Assembly (NCBI GenBank): GCA_965267245.1
Contig: OZ253939.1
Span: 3,968,001 to 4,032,000, forward strand
Source of the DNA: JANSWY01 sp965267245
GTDB lineage: Bacteria > Bacteroidota > Bacteroidia > Cytophagales > Cyclobacteriaceae
Length of the DNA: 64,000 nucleotides
Direction: 5' to 3'
The notes below the pieces were generated by a model, which did no database searches, was not told where the DNA came from, and saw only the letters and a program-made list of their open reading frames with translations. The position numbers and the translations under genes were made by a program. Positions 8,974 to 18,534 of the stretch are shown one piece after another; the stretch's first letter is position 1, and the number at the start of each line of letters is the position of its first letter.

Positions 8974-9087
8974 AACAATTGTTACCAATAGGCCCTTAAA
9001 TTCATCATAACTTTTCGGCATTGAGGGTTTAGGATGTACCTTTACCAGGGTCACCCACCTGAATTATTTAAGGAAATACTTATCTGT

Positions 9088-10467
9088 ATGGATGTTGAGG
9101 TTTTATCCAGAATTCAATTCGCCTTTACGGTAGCTTTTCACTATATCTATCCTCCTCTTAGCATTGGCCTGGGATTGATCATGGTCATTATGGAAGGGCT
9201 ATTTCTAAAAACCAAAAAGCCCATTTACGAGAGCATGGCTAGATTCTGGACCAGAATCTTTGCCTTGACTTTTGGTATTGGAGTCGCTACGGGAATTGTT
9301 ATGGAATTTGAGTTTGGAACTAACTGGGCCACCTATTCCAGATATGTTGGAGACGTTTTTGGAAGTGCTCTGGCTGCTGAAGGCATTTTCGCGTTTGCTT
9401 TAGAGAGTGGTTTTCTTGGTCTCCTGCTTTTTGGTTGGAACAGGGTAAAACCATCCGTCCATTTCATTGCAACCCTGGGTGTATTTCTTGGATCCATGTT
9501 TTCAGCAGTGTGGATTGTAGTGGCCAATAGTTGGCAACAAACACCAACAGGATACCATATTGTAGGTGAAGGTATGAATGCCCGGGCTGAAATTACTGAT
9601 TTCTGGGCAATGGTTTTTAACCCGAGTAGCGTTGAACGATTGCTGCACGTATGGATTGGTGCTTTCCTTGCAGGTGCTTTTCTTGTTATCTCAGTGCATG
9701 CCTGGTATTTATTGAAGAATCGGCACATTGAAATTTCAAAAAAGGCGATTAAAATAGCACTGGTGGTTGCTACAGTTTTTTCTTTGAGCCAACTGGTTAC
9801 TGGTCATGCCTCTGCGGATGGTGTCGCTGAAAATCAACCCGCTAAACTTGCCGCGATGGAAGGTCATTATGATAGTCTGGCAGTAGCCGATATGTACATA
9901 TTTGGGTGGGTTAATGACGATGATCAAAAAGTTACTGGGCTCGCTATTCCAGGAGGTTTAAGTTTTCTGACTCATGGAGATTTTAATGAGCCAGTCATCG
10001 GTTTGAATAATTTCAATAAGGAGGACAGACCATCTCAAGTAAATGCTGTGTTTCAATTTTATCATTTGATGGTCACCATTGGCATGCTTTTAATTGGTAT
10101 TTCCCTATTGAGCATATTCCAATTGATACGTAACAAACTATTTGAAACCAAATGGTTGCTTTGGGTGCTTGTTTGGTCCGTTTGTCTACCGCAAATAGCC
10201 AATCAGGCGGGGTGGTTTGCTGCTGAGATGGGTAGACAACCATGGGTGGTATATGGTTTATTGAGAACTTCTGATGCTTTATCTCAAACAGTTACAGCTA
10301 ATCAGGTATTGTTTTCCCTGATCATGTTTACCATCATTTATTTACTTCTTTTCATATTGTTCATCTATCTGTTGAACAAGAAAATTGTGAAGGGTCCAAG
10401 TGAAGATGAATTGATTGATGCAAGGAGCCATCAAAAAGATATTGCCGCAGTGCTAACAAAAAATTAG
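9088..10467 (+). CDS. cydA: Cytochrome bd ubiquinol oxidase subunit I
   Basis: Multi-helix inner-membrane subunit carrying haems b558, b595 and d, which oxidises quinol and reduces oxygen to water. The N-terminus L-S-R-I-Q-F-A-F-T-V-A-F-H-Y-I-Y-P-P-L is diagnostic, with His18 matching the axial haem ligand near residue 19 of the E. coli protein. Also seen are G-R-Q-P-W-V-V-Y-G-L-L-R-T-S-D-A and the quinol-loop region. At about 459 residues it is shorter than the E. coli enzyme, which suggests the short Q-loop type. I chose ATG 9088 over the ATG at 9034: it restores the family N-terminus and has AGGAAA upstream (9071-9076). cydB follows after three bases. Confidence 0.95.
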   Translation: MDVEVLSRIQFAFTVAFHYIYPPLSIGLGLIMVIMEGLFLKTKKPIYESMARFWTRIFALTFGIGVATGIVMEFEFGTNWATYSRYVGDVFGSALAAEGIFAFALESGFLGLLLFGWNRVKPSVHFIATLGVFLGSMFSAVWIVVANSWQQTPTGYHIVGEGMNARAEITDFWAMVFNPSSVERLLHVWIGAFLAGAFLVISVHAWYLLKNRHIEISKKAIKIALVVATVFSLSQLVTGHASADGVAENQPAKLAAMEGHYDSLAVADMYIFGWVNDDDQKVTGLAIPGGLSFLTHGDFNEPVIGLNNFNKEDRPSQVNAVFQFYHLMVTIGMLLIGISLLSIFQLIRNKLFETKWLLWVLVWSVCLPQIANQAGWFAAEMGRQPWVVYGLLRTSDALSQTVTANQVLFSLIMFTIIYLLLFILFIYLLNKKIVKGPSEDELIDARSHQKDIAAVLTKN

Positions 10468-10470
10468 AGT

Positions 10471-11505
10471 ATGGAATACTTTTTAGGAGTCGATTATCCC
10501 ACTTGGTGGTTTCTGGTAATGGGAGCTGTATTCTCTGGTTATGCCATATTGGATGGTTTCGATTTAGGAGCCGGGGCGCTTCACTTATTGCTTAAGAAAG
10601 AAGAGAGTAGAAGGATTGCGCTCAATGCAGTTGGACCTGTATGGGATGGTAATGAAGTTTGGTTAGTTATTGGTGGAGGTGCAATGTTTGCGGGTTTCCC
10701 TGTTCTTTATGCTTCATTATTCTCTGCCATGTATATTCCTTTTATGTTGTTTCTCCTTTTTCTCATATTCAGAGCTGTGAGCATTGAGTTCAGAAGTAAG
10801 GAGCCGATGTTATGGTGGCGTAAAATGTGGGATGTTTCCTATTCTATTTCCAGTATCATGCTGGCGTTTCTACTTGGGGTGGTTTTGGGTAATGTACTTC
10901 AGGGAATTCCACTTGACGAAAACCACAATTACTATGGCAGTTGGTTGTTATTTCTAAATCCCTATGCACTTTCAGTTGGGATAACAACAGTAGCTCTATT
11001 TATGTTACATGGCGCTATTTACCTCACAATGAAGACTGAGGGCAGGTTATTTGCACATATTACAGCGCTCCTCAAGAAATCAATCATCTTTTTCATTTGC
11101 TGTTTTGGGTTGGTCACCATGATCACCCTCATCTACATTCCACATTTAACAGATCGTTTCAAAGAATTTCCTGCTTTGTTTGTGGTCCCCTTATTGGCTT
11201 TCCTAAGCATTGCCAATATCCCAAGACTAGCCAGCAAACGAAAATTTATGGCCGCTTTTGCCTTTTCCACCATTACAATCAGCTTATTATTGATTCTAGT
11301 TGCCATAGAACTGTATCCAACATTGCTGATGTCTTCCGGAGATGTGGCCAATAGTATTGATGTTTACAATGCTGCCTCCTCACAAAAATCTTTGGGGATC
11401 ATGTTGACCATCGCAGCAATTGGCACGCCTCTTGTAATAGGATATACCATATTTGTTTACAAAACCTTTTGGGGTAAGGTGAAGATTGATGAAATGAGTT
11501 ACTAA
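10471..11505 (+). CDS. cydB: Cytochrome bd ubiquinol oxidase subunit II
   Basis: 344 residues with about eight to nine membrane helices. Family signatures are present in order: G-Y-A-I-L-D-G-F-D-L-G-A-G near residue 25, G-P-V-W-D-G-N-E-V-W-L-V near residue 55, and F-R-A-V-S-I-E-F-R. CydB pairs with CydA to form the oxidase used at low oxygen tension. Three bases separate it from cydA. I looked for a small CydX-type ORF immediately downstream and saw none. The gene is followed by a 68-base gap before the hydroxylase gene. Confidence 0.95.
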   Translation: MEYFLGVDYPTWWFLVMGAVFSGYAILDGFDLGAGALHLLLKKEESRRIALNAVGPVWDGNEVWLVIGGGAMFAGFPVLYASLFSAMYIPFMLFLLFLIFRAVSIEFRSKEPMLWWRKMWDVSYSISSIMLAFLLGVVLGNVLQGIPLDENHNYYGSWLLFLNPYALSVGITTVALFMLHGAIYLTMKTEGRLFAHITALLKKSIIFFICCFGLVTMITLIYIPHLTDRFKEFPALFVVPLLAFLSIANIPRLASKRKFMAAFAFSTITISLLLILVAIELYPTLLMSSGDVANSIDVYNAASSQKSLGIMLTIAAIGTPLVIGYTIFVYKTFWGKVKIDEMSY

Positions 11506-11573
11506 CTTTTTATAGTGGTAATTTGTTATCTGTTCACCTTCAACGTTTTACCATGAAATGATTAAATTTAGAA

Positions 11574-12452
11574 ATGGAACAGATCATAGATTTCTTCGAA
11601 CACATCCCTAGAACTTTCCGTGCTGGAATTCTTATAGGTGGTATTGTATTTTTCTGGATTATTGAGGGTATTATACCTTTGTTTGCCTTCAAATACAAGA
11701 AATTCAGACACGCAGGAATCAATTTGATTCTTACATCTTTCACCTTAATTATTGGGTTATTCTTCGCCGGCATACTATTATGGGGATCTGAATACACCTC
11801 ATCTAATGGTATTGGCCTTTTGCATATTGTGTCTCTTCCTCTTTGGGGACAAGCAATTGTTGGGGTTTTATTATTGGATCTGGTGGGGGCTTATTTCATT
11901 CACTGGCTGGAACATAAAGTAAAATGGATGTGGAAATTTCACCTGGTCCATCACAGCGACACGACGGTGGATGTAACAACCGGACTGAGACATCATCCTG
12001 GTGAGATTGTTTTTAGAATGACCTTTACAGTAATGGCCGTCATGTTTGTGGGGGCACCCATGTGGATCGTGATGATGTACCAAACACTTTCAGCGCTGTT
12101 TGCTCACCTGACACACGCAAATATTAAAATGCCGGAAGCCTTTGATAAGGCTCTATCCTACATTTTCGTGACGCCTTACATGCACAAAATTCACCACCAT
12201 TACCAGCAACCTCTCACTGATACCAACTACGGCAACATATTTTCAATTTGGGATCGAATTTTTGGCACCTATGCCAGTGTAGACAAAATAGAGACTCTGG
12301 TTTATGGAATAGACACGCACATGGATCCAAAGGAAAATGATCGCCTGGGCAATTTATTTGCCATACCATTCCAAAAATACCGAGTTCCCGAAGATGTGAA
12401 AGATGCCAAATTCATGGACAAAGAAAAGGAAGAAGAGCTCCAGGAGTCATAA
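11574..12452 (+). CDS. Sterol desaturase / fatty acid hydroxylase family protein
   Basis: 292 residues with about four membrane helices and the eight-histidine diiron motif of the family: H-W-L-E-H (about 106-110), H-L-V-H-H-S-D (about 124-130), then R-H-H-P-G-E and H-K-I-H-H-H-Y-Q-Q-P near residue 204. Members insert oxygen or a double bond into lipids such as fatty acids, sterols or carotenoids; the substrate here is unknown. The C-terminal tail is charged and cytoplasmic. A strong hairpin terminator follows the stop directly. Confidence 0.88.
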   Translation: MEQIIDFFEHIPRTFRAGILIGGIVFFWIIEGIIPLFAFKYKKFRHAGINLILTSFTLIIGLFFAGILLWGSEYTSSNGIGLLHIVSLPLWGQAIVGVLLLDLVGAYFIHWLEHKVKWMWKFHLVHHSDTTVDVTTGLRHHPGEIVFRMTFTVMAVMFVGAPMWIVMMYQTLSALFAHLTHANIKMPEAFDKALSYIFVTPYMHKIHHHYQQPLTDTNYGNIFSIWDRIFGTYASVDKIETLVYGIDTHMDPKENDRLGNLFAIPFQKYRVPEDVKDAKFMDKEKEEELQES

Positions 12453-12454
12453 AA

Positions 12455-12484
12455 AAAGGCTGGTTACAAACAACCAGCCTTTTC
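12455..12484. terminator. Bidirectional hairpin terminator
   Basis: An 8-bp GC-rich stem GGCTGGTT / AACCAGCC (12459-12466 and 12473-12480) with loop ACAAAC, flanked by A4 on the left and T4 on the right. It lies between two convergent genes, the hydroxylase and the metallopeptidase, and can serve both strands. Confidence 0.85.
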
Positions 12485-12511
12485 ATTTAATCTCCAGCCA
12501 TCCTCTAAACC

Positions 12512-14542
12512 CTAAAGATTACTGAAGTTTTCACTGTAGTAAAGCATCTGCTGAGTAAAATCATCTGGATATTCTACTGTCACATCTGTTATGTTTCCAT
12601 TATCATCTGTTACCGGAACAAGTAATGGATTAATAAAACCACCATAAGGTGCTGATTTAAGCTTTTCAACTCGCTCCAAAACTTCATTGTGAATATCCTG
12701 ATCTACCTGAACACCATAGTTTTCAATCAGGTCTCTTCCAGCTTCATAATCTCCCTCAGATTTTACTCGCTGAATCTCTTTCAATAACTCCCCAAAAAGG
12801 GCTCTGAGCTTATCAAAGTCATTGACCACAAAGTAAGTCTTACCGTCCTTTTCTTTTCTCTCAATTACATTCTCTGCCTGGCCCTTTTCATATGCCCATT
12901 TGGCAATCATTTGACGGTTTCTCATGTGGGCTTCTTCTACAACTTCTCCCGGCTCAAGTCTTCTCAGCTGAAGCATCAAACCATTCCTGATGTAGCTCTC
13001 ATATGATTCCTTACCCACTTCAAGGCTTGGCATCAGGCCAAGCTCAACCACTTTTGGATCCATCAGGTAGTAGAGCGCCACTAAATCTGCTCTTCCCTCC
13101 TCTAATGCTGAAGCATAATTCTTCAGCGTCTCCTTTGTAGTTCCAACACCCGGGTTTAATTTCCCAGAAGCATGTCCTACAACTTCATGAAGTGCTGTAT
13201 GCAGTTTATCACTTAATCCTCCAAACTGCGTTGACCGGTCAATTTCTTCTTGTGAGTAGGCGAACTCGGCTAGCATTCCGCTTCCAGCAGCTTCATCATA
13301 CGCCCCAATGATATTTCCAAGACTCACAGACTTGGAACCGTGTTCTGCTCTAATCCAACTCGCATTTGGTAGGTTCACGCCAATTGGCGTAGAAGGAGAT
13401 GCATCACCAGCTTCACCTGCTACATTTACAACCTTATAAGTCACTCCTACTACATTGGCTTTTTTATGTTCATCCATGATAGTAGAGTTATCCTCAAACC
13501 ATTGTGCATTTTCAGATAGGATGGCCATTCTTTCTGAAGCTTCAAAATCATTTATTTCAATGATTGACTCATAAGACCCTCTATATCCTAATGGGTCATT
13601 ATATACTTCAATAAACCCATTGATGTAATCAATGTCTCCCTCAGTAGCTTCTACCCAGGCAATGTTATACGCATCCCATACTTCAAGACTTCCTGTTCGG
13701 TAATATTCGATCAATAGTTCAAGCGCCTTGCCTTGTTTCTCATTCTCAGCAACAGTTACTGCATTTTCCAACCAACCAACGATTTTGTCGATTGCAGGAC
13801 CGTAAAGACCGCCAGACTTATACACCTGCTCAGTCAAATTGCCATTGTCGTCTTTTACAAGCTTTGAATTAAGGCCAAATGAAACCGGTCTTTCGGGATC
13901 TTTACTTTGTTTTTCACCATAAAATGCTTCTACTTCATCAGCAGTGATATTTGGCGAATAAAAGTTTATTGCAGAACCTGCCAAAAGTCCTTTTCCTGGA
14001 TCAAGGTTTACTTTCTTAGCATCTGTGGATGGATCGAAAAGGATGTCCAGTATTGCAGCATCCAAAGAGGTATTGGTTTCTGCCAATAATCCCTCGAGGT
14101 ATTCTCTTGGGAAATCAGGAATAAACTTATTGTTGGAATAATGGTGGTGAATTCCATTGCTAAACCATATTCTTTTCATGTAAACCATGAATTTCCCCCA
14201 ATTTTCATCAGTTTTATCTCCACCGTAGTTTTTCACAACGCTTTCAAATGCCTTTCTTACGGTCAGGTTATGACGGTAGTTTTGGTCATACATAATGTCC
14301 CTGCCTTCCAGGCCGGCCTGCACCAAATAATAAACTAGTTCTTTTTGTTTTGCACTAAGCTTCTCAAATCCGGGAATCTGATACCTGATGATCTTTAGAT
14401 CAGCAAACTGCTCAGTCTTCCAAACGAAATCAGCACTGGAGTCTGTGGTTTCGCTTGTGGTTTTTTCAGTTTCGGGTTGGCTGCAGGCAAATGCAATCAG
14501 GCATAAAAAAGCCAACCACTGGGTTTTCATATTTAGGTTCAT
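12512..14542 (-). CDS. Dipeptidyl-peptidase III-like M49 metallopeptidase, lipoprotein
   Basis: 676 residues. The signal ends in L-I-A-F-A-C, a lipobox with Cys20, so the protein is probably anchored in the envelope. The M49 zinc motif H-E-V-V-G-H lies at residues 452-457, giving two His ligands and the catalytic Glu. The second motif E-E-G-R-A-D-L at 481-487 supplies the third ligand. M49 enzymes cut dipeptides from the N-termini of oligopeptides. A lipid-anchored form suggests processing of peptides in the periplasm. It stands alone: convergent with the hydroxylase and divergent from the FtsX permease. Confidence 0.92.
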   Translation of the reverse strand: MNLNMKTQWLAFLCLIAFACSQPETEKTTSETTDSSADFVWKTEQFADLKIIRYQIPGFEKLSAKQKELVYYLVQAGLEGRDIMYDQNYRHNLTVRKAFESVVKNYGGDKTDENWGKFMVYMKRIWFSNGIHHHYSNNKFIPDFPREYLEGLLAETNTSLDAAILDILFDPSTDAKKVNLDPGKGLLAGSAINFYSPNITADEVEAFYGEKQSKDPERPVSFGLNSKLVKDDNGNLTEQVYKSGGLYGPAIDKIVGWLENAVTVAENEKQGKALELLIEYYRTGSLEVWDAYNIAWVEATEGDIDYINGFIEVYNDPLGYRGSYESIIEINDFEASERMAILSENAQWFEDNSTIMDEHKKANVVGVTYKVVNVAGEAGDASPSTPIGVNLPNASWIRAEHGSKSVSLGNIIGAYDEAAGSGMLAEFAYSQEEIDRSTQFGGLSDKLHTALHEVVGHASGKLNPGVGTTKETLKNYASALEEGRADLVALYYLMDPKVVELGLMPSLEVGKESYESYIRNGLMLQLRRLEPGEVVEEAHMRNRQMIAKWAYEKGQAENVIERKEKDGKTYFVVNDFDKLRALFGELLKEIQRVKSEGDYEAGRDLIENYGVQVDQDIHNEVLERVEKLKSAPYGGFINPLLVPVTDDNGNITDVTVEYPDDFTQQMLYYSENFSNL

Positions 14543-14738
14543 CAGTTGTTATTTTTTCAATTCGGCCTCAATTTATCATTACACAGGCAGATTATCAAAT
14601 GACTTTCAATTTGCCAATACATGTTAAAAATCACTTTGACTGGTTAAAAAAGGTGAAATATTAACCACTCATATAATGAATGATTGCCATTGGGTGAGGT
14701 ATTCACTACATTCACACCTTGTCAAAAACTCACTACAC

Positions 14739-17117
14739 ATGATTAAAAATTATATCCTAATTGCATTAAGGCACTTAAGAAGGCAGCCGTCCTATGCATT
14801 TCTAAACATAATAGGTCTTACAGTTGGTATTGCGAGTAGTATTCTCATTGTACTTTATGTAAGCAATGAACTAAGCTTTGATGAATTCCACGAAAGAAAG
14901 GACAGAATTTATAGGATTAGTTCAGATATTAGGGAGCCAGACAATGCTTTTCGTTGGGCTGTGACCCAATTACCCCTTGGAAGAACACTTGCAGATGAAT
15001 TTGATGAGGTTGAAAACTATGTACGATTCATAGGCGCTGGGAGATCAAATTTTGAGCTTGGTGAAAGAAATTTCTTGACAGAGGATATTTTTCTGGTCGA
15101 CTCCACAGTATTTGATGTTTTCACTTTCAATATGGTAGCTGGTGATATGGAGACCGCATTGGATGAACCAAATAATATGGTCATTTCACAATCACTTGCC
15201 ACACGGATATTTGGTAAGGAGAATCCTGTAGGTCAATTATTAAAGTCAGATGGCGATAGTTACAAAGTGACTGGGGTATATGTAGATTATCCCAATAATG
15301 CACACATCATTCCGAATGGATTAATCTCCTCAAGTTCTCAACCTAACCTAAATACTTCCCAGGGATGGGGAGGTTTTAACATTTTCACGTATGTGCTTTT
15401 ACAGGATGGAACGGACCCTAAACAATTTGAGAAAAAACTGGAAGAAATTGTTGATAAATATGTGGCAGTAATCTTTGATCAATTTAACATTGAGATCAAA
15501 TATGAGGTGATCGGGATTACGGATATTCATTTGAGATCGACCTTTCTAGGTGAACCCCAACCTTTGGGAGACATCAAATACATTTACATTTTCTCAGCAG
15601 TTGCACTCTTTCTAATGTTGATTGCCTGTATCAATTATATGAACCTCAGTACTGCCAGGTCAATGAAAAGGTCTCTGGAGGTTGGCATCAGAAAAGTAAT
15701 GGGAGCTTACAGAAGTACACTTGTTAAGCAATTTCTGGCTGAAAGTATTGTCATCACCTTCATAGCATTATTGTTAAGCTTGATCATTGCATTAGTTGCA
15801 GTTCCAATTTTTAATAATCAGCTTGGAACCAATTTGCTTGTCAGCGATTTGTTTTCCGGACAATTCTTATTGATCCTGATTGGAATTCTTCTTGTAACAG
15901 GGGTATTGAGCGGCAGTTATCCTAGCCTTTATCTTTCTCGTTTCAAGCCTGCAGTAGTATTAAAAGGTCGAAATACGGGCAAATCAGGAAACTCGATTTT
16001 AAGAAAAGTATTAGTGGGCATCCAGTTTACGATTACATTATTCATGTTAACTGGTACTGTGATCATTTACTCACAAATGCAATACCTGGAATCGAAGGAC
16101 CTGGGGTTTACTAAGGAACAGATGCTGAAAGTAAGTTTAAATCAACCCGGTCAAAGAGAAAAAGTCCCAGTACTGAAAAATTCACTGCTACAAAATCCGA
16201 ATATTGAAGCTGTTACTACGGCTAATTCAGTACCTGGTGAGGGATTTGGTAAGAATGTAATGCAAGTGGAGACCAAAGAGGGTGTAATGGAAGATTATGG
16301 AGTTGATCTTTTCGCAGTGGATTATGATTATTTCCCTTCGCTATCAATCGAAATACTTAAAGGAAGAAACTTTTCAGAAGAGTATGTAACCGACACTGCT
16401 TCTGCTGTCATTGTCAATGAAGCTATGGTTGACAGACTTGGTTGGAGTGAGCCAATTGGCAAAAAGTTTTCTTTCCCCGGTGATTCTACAAGAACTTTCA
16501 GAGTAGTTGGTGTAGCTAAAGACTACCATCATCAATCACTTTATAATCCGATTAGTGCGATCCTGTTTATGCCAAGGTTCAACAACAGAACTATTTTGGT
16601 AAAGCTGGAAGGTGATGTGACCAATGGTATAAAAGCGGTAGAAACTGCCTGGAACGAGGTTTATCCCGGTGCGCCATTTGAGTACAGTTTCCTGGACCAG
16701 GATTTTCTGGAACAATATGAAACAGACCAGTTACGAGGTAAACTATTTTTAGGGTTTGCTTTGATGATGATTTTTATCGCTTGCTTGGGCCTTCTTGGTT
16801 TAGCATCATTTATTGCTGAACAGAGAACAAAAGAGATCAGCATTAGAAAGGTTCTTGGAGCTAACACGAATGGTTTGGTAACGCTACTGGTAAAGGATTT
16901 TGTTTTGTTAGTGATTTTTGGAGCAGTACCGGCTTTCGCTGGAGGTTATTACTTCATGAATGAATGGCTGCAGAATTTTGAGTATCACATTTCAATTGGA
17001 GTGGGGCACTTTGCGATAGTGCTGATCGTGATCGTATTAATAACTGTTTTGACGACTGGTTATCATGCACTCAAAGCTGCTACCAGCAATCCGGCAGAGA
17101 ATTTGAAATATGAGTAA
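14739..17117 (+). CDS. Double-FtsX ABC transporter permease (MacB-PCD type)
   Basis: About 792 residues. It opens with I-A-L-R-H-L-R-R-Q-P-S-Y-A-F-L-N-I-I-G-L and TM1, then a periplasmic MacB-like core domain, then an FtsX block of three helices containing E-V-G-I-R-K-V-M-G-A. A second periplasmic domain and a second FtsX block containing E-I-S-I-R-K-V-L-G-A follow. This duplicated form is common in Bacteroidota. No ATPase gene is adjacent, so the partner is encoded elsewhere; substrate unknown. The frame extends back to 14676, but the ATG at 14739 begins the recognisable N-terminus. A hairpin terminator follows. Confidence 0.9.
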   Translation: MIKNYILIALRHLRRQPSYAFLNIIGLTVGIASSILIVLYVSNELSFDEFHERKDRIYRISSDIREPDNAFRWAVTQLPLGRTLADEFDEVENYVRFIGAGRSNFELGERNFLTEDIFLVDSTVFDVFTFNMVAGDMETALDEPNNMVISQSLATRIFGKENPVGQLLKSDGDSYKVTGVYVDYPNNAHIIPNGLISSSSQPNLNTSQGWGGFNIFTYVLLQDGTDPKQFEKKLEEIVDKYVAVIFDQFNIEIKYEVIGITDIHLRSTFLGEPQPLGDIKYIYIFSAVALFLMLIACINYMNLSTARSMKRSLEVGIRKVMGAYRSTLVKQFLAESIVITFIALLLSLIIALVAVPIFNNQLGTNLLVSDLFSGQFLLILIGILLVTGVLSGSYPSLYLSRFKPAVVLKGRNTGKSGNSILRKVLVGIQFTITLFMLTGTVIIYSQMQYLESKDLGFTKEQMLKVSLNQPGQREKVPVLKNSLLQNPNIEAVTTANSVPGEGFGKNVMQVETKEGVMEDYGVDLFAVDYDYFPSLSIEILKGRNFSEEYVTDTASAVIVNEAMVDRLGWSEPIGKKFSFPGDSTRTFRVVGVAKDYHHQSLYNPISAILFMPRFNNRTILVKLEGDVTNGIKAVETAWNEVYPGAPFEYSFLDQDFLEQYETDQLRGKLFLGFALMMIFIACLGLLGLASFIAEQRTKEISIRKVLGANTNGLVTLLVKDFVLLVIFGAVPAFAGGYYFMNEWLQNFEYHISIGVGHFAIVLIVIVLITVLTTGYHALKAATSNPAENLKYE

Positions 17118-17142
17118 ATAGATAAAACATATCTAAATAAAG

Positions 17143-17167
17143 AAGGTCACCTATTAAAGATGACCTT
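17143..17167. terminator. Hairpin terminator between convergent genes
   Basis: Stem AAGGTCA (17143-17149) / TGACCTT (17161-17167), 11-base loop, then TTCTTTTT on the plus strand. It ends the FtsX permease transcript and could also act on the SusD transcript arriving from the other strand. Confidence 0.75.
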
Positions 17168-17195
17168 TCTTTTTGATCTATAATTATTTAATCTT

Positions 17196-18527
17196 CTATC
17201 CTTGTAATTCTGTTACAGGAGTTGGGAAAGCTTCTGGAATTGCATCACCTGATCTGTCAGTAGGAAGGTCATCCAACCTGTTGTACCTTCTCATATCTAT
17301 CCATCTATGACCTTCTCCAAAAAGAGAATATCTTCTTTGTCTCAACAACTCATTAACCAATGATGCATCATCAGTAGCTCCGGAATAATCTGGAAGTCCT
17401 GCTGCTCCTCTGATTGCGTTTAATGCATTAACTGCTTCAGCATTGTCAGAACCAATATTAGCTTCTGCCCAAAGAAGAACAAGTTCTTCATTTCTCATCA
17501 TTGGAACTGGATCAATATTGCTTTCATAGAGTCTTACCTGATAATCAGCAGATAGACCATCAAACATCTGTCTTGCTGGGTTTCCATCACCATCAAGGAA
17601 TAACCCAACTTTCCACAACCTTGCATCATTAGCCTCAGCATCTCCTACAAATGAATCGTGAGCCATATACTCTTGAGCAGATTGATTTGGAATATAATAC
17701 AATGGATTAGCAATGTCATTTCCTGTCAATCCAAAAATGTGGTATACACCATTATTCATTGAAGCTGAATCAAACTCAATAAATGAGTCATTTAGATAGC
17801 CTCTTGCTGCTGCTTTATCACCCTGGTAAATTGCCACTCTAGCAGCAATTCCTCTATTGAATTCAATGAAAGTTTCTGGCGTATCAAAACCTGCAAAACC
17901 AGAACTAATTTGAAAATCAAATTCATCCGTTGCTGATTCCAAATTCGATAATGCTGTGCCCAACAATGTTTGAATTCCAGATAATGCAGCATCGTAATCT
18001 ACATTTGGACCAAGGTTATTAGGATCAGAAACCTCCAACCTAATTCCATTTGTATATTGTCTACTGGCCAAAAGCATCAGAGCATAAGCTTTTATCGTTT
18101 GAGCATAACCCACATAACCTGCTATGGTAGCATTATCAAAAGCAGCTCCATTATTTACAGTAGCTGTTTCCAAAAGGTTTGCAGATTGCACAATCTTATA
18201 AAGTGCCGCGTATGCTCTCGTGGTAAGGAATCCATTATTATCAAGGAATCCAGACAAAAGCTCACCAGTGTATCGTGGGTCAACCCCAGTCAAATCGTAG
18301 TATTCACGCCCAAGAATACTTACCGTTTGCGTATGAAATGATAGATCATTTCTCATTACAGCCTCCAGGCCTTGTGCAAGGAGTCTTATATCTGCTTGAG
18401 TTGCACCGTTCGTAAATGACTCATACGTCGGTGCATTTGGGTTCTCTATTTCATCTAAGTTACATGCTGATGCAAAGAAGACAATCAAAAGAACTAATGA
18501 TTTTATAGTTAAATTTTTCATTTTCAT
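17196..18527 (-). CDS. SusD/RagB-family nutrient-binding lipoprotein
   Basis: 443 residues with a lipoprotein signal ending F-A-S-A-C-N (Cys22). SusD-type helical TPR-like repeats run through the middle, and the C-terminal signature R-R-Y-S-L-F-G-E-G-H-R-W-I-D-M-R-R-Y is present. SusD proteins cap the SusC barrel on the cell surface and capture the substrate (glycan, peptide or other). It begins seven bases after the susC-like stop, so the two are one operon. No glycoside hydrolase, peptidase or regulator gene is attached, so the nutrient cannot be inferred. Confidence 0.93.
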   Translation of the reverse strand: MKMKNLTIKSLVLLIVFFASACNLDEIENPNAPTYESFTNGATQADIRLLAQGLEAVMRNDLSFHTQTVSILGREYYDLTGVDPRYTGELLSGFLDNNGFLTTRAYAALYKIVQSANLLETATVNNGAAFDNATIAGYVGYAQTIKAYALMLLASRQYTNGIRLEVSDPNNLGPNVDYDAALSGIQTLLGTALSNLESATDEFDFQISSGFAGFDTPETFIEFNRGIAARVAIYQGDKAAARGYLNDSFIEFDSASMNNGVYHIFGLTGNDIANPLYYIPNQSAQEYMAHDSFVGDAEANDARLWKVGLFLDGDGNPARQMFDGLSADYQVRLYESNIDPVPMMRNEELVLLWAEANIGSDNAEAVNALNAIRGAAGLPDYSGATDDASLVNELLRQRRYSLFGEGHRWIDMRRYNRLDDLPTDRSGDAIPEAFPTPVTELQG

Positions 18528-18534
18528 GTCTTGT

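Noticed and set aside
9034..9087. Longer cydA start
   Set aside because: The extra 18 residues do not fit the family, whose N-terminus begins at the ATG at 9088 with a better-placed AGGAAA.
14739..17117. Macrolide-efflux MacB annotation for the two FtsX proteins
   Set aside because: No ATP-binding domain is fused and no ATPase or MacA gene is adjacent; only the periplasmic core domain type is shared.
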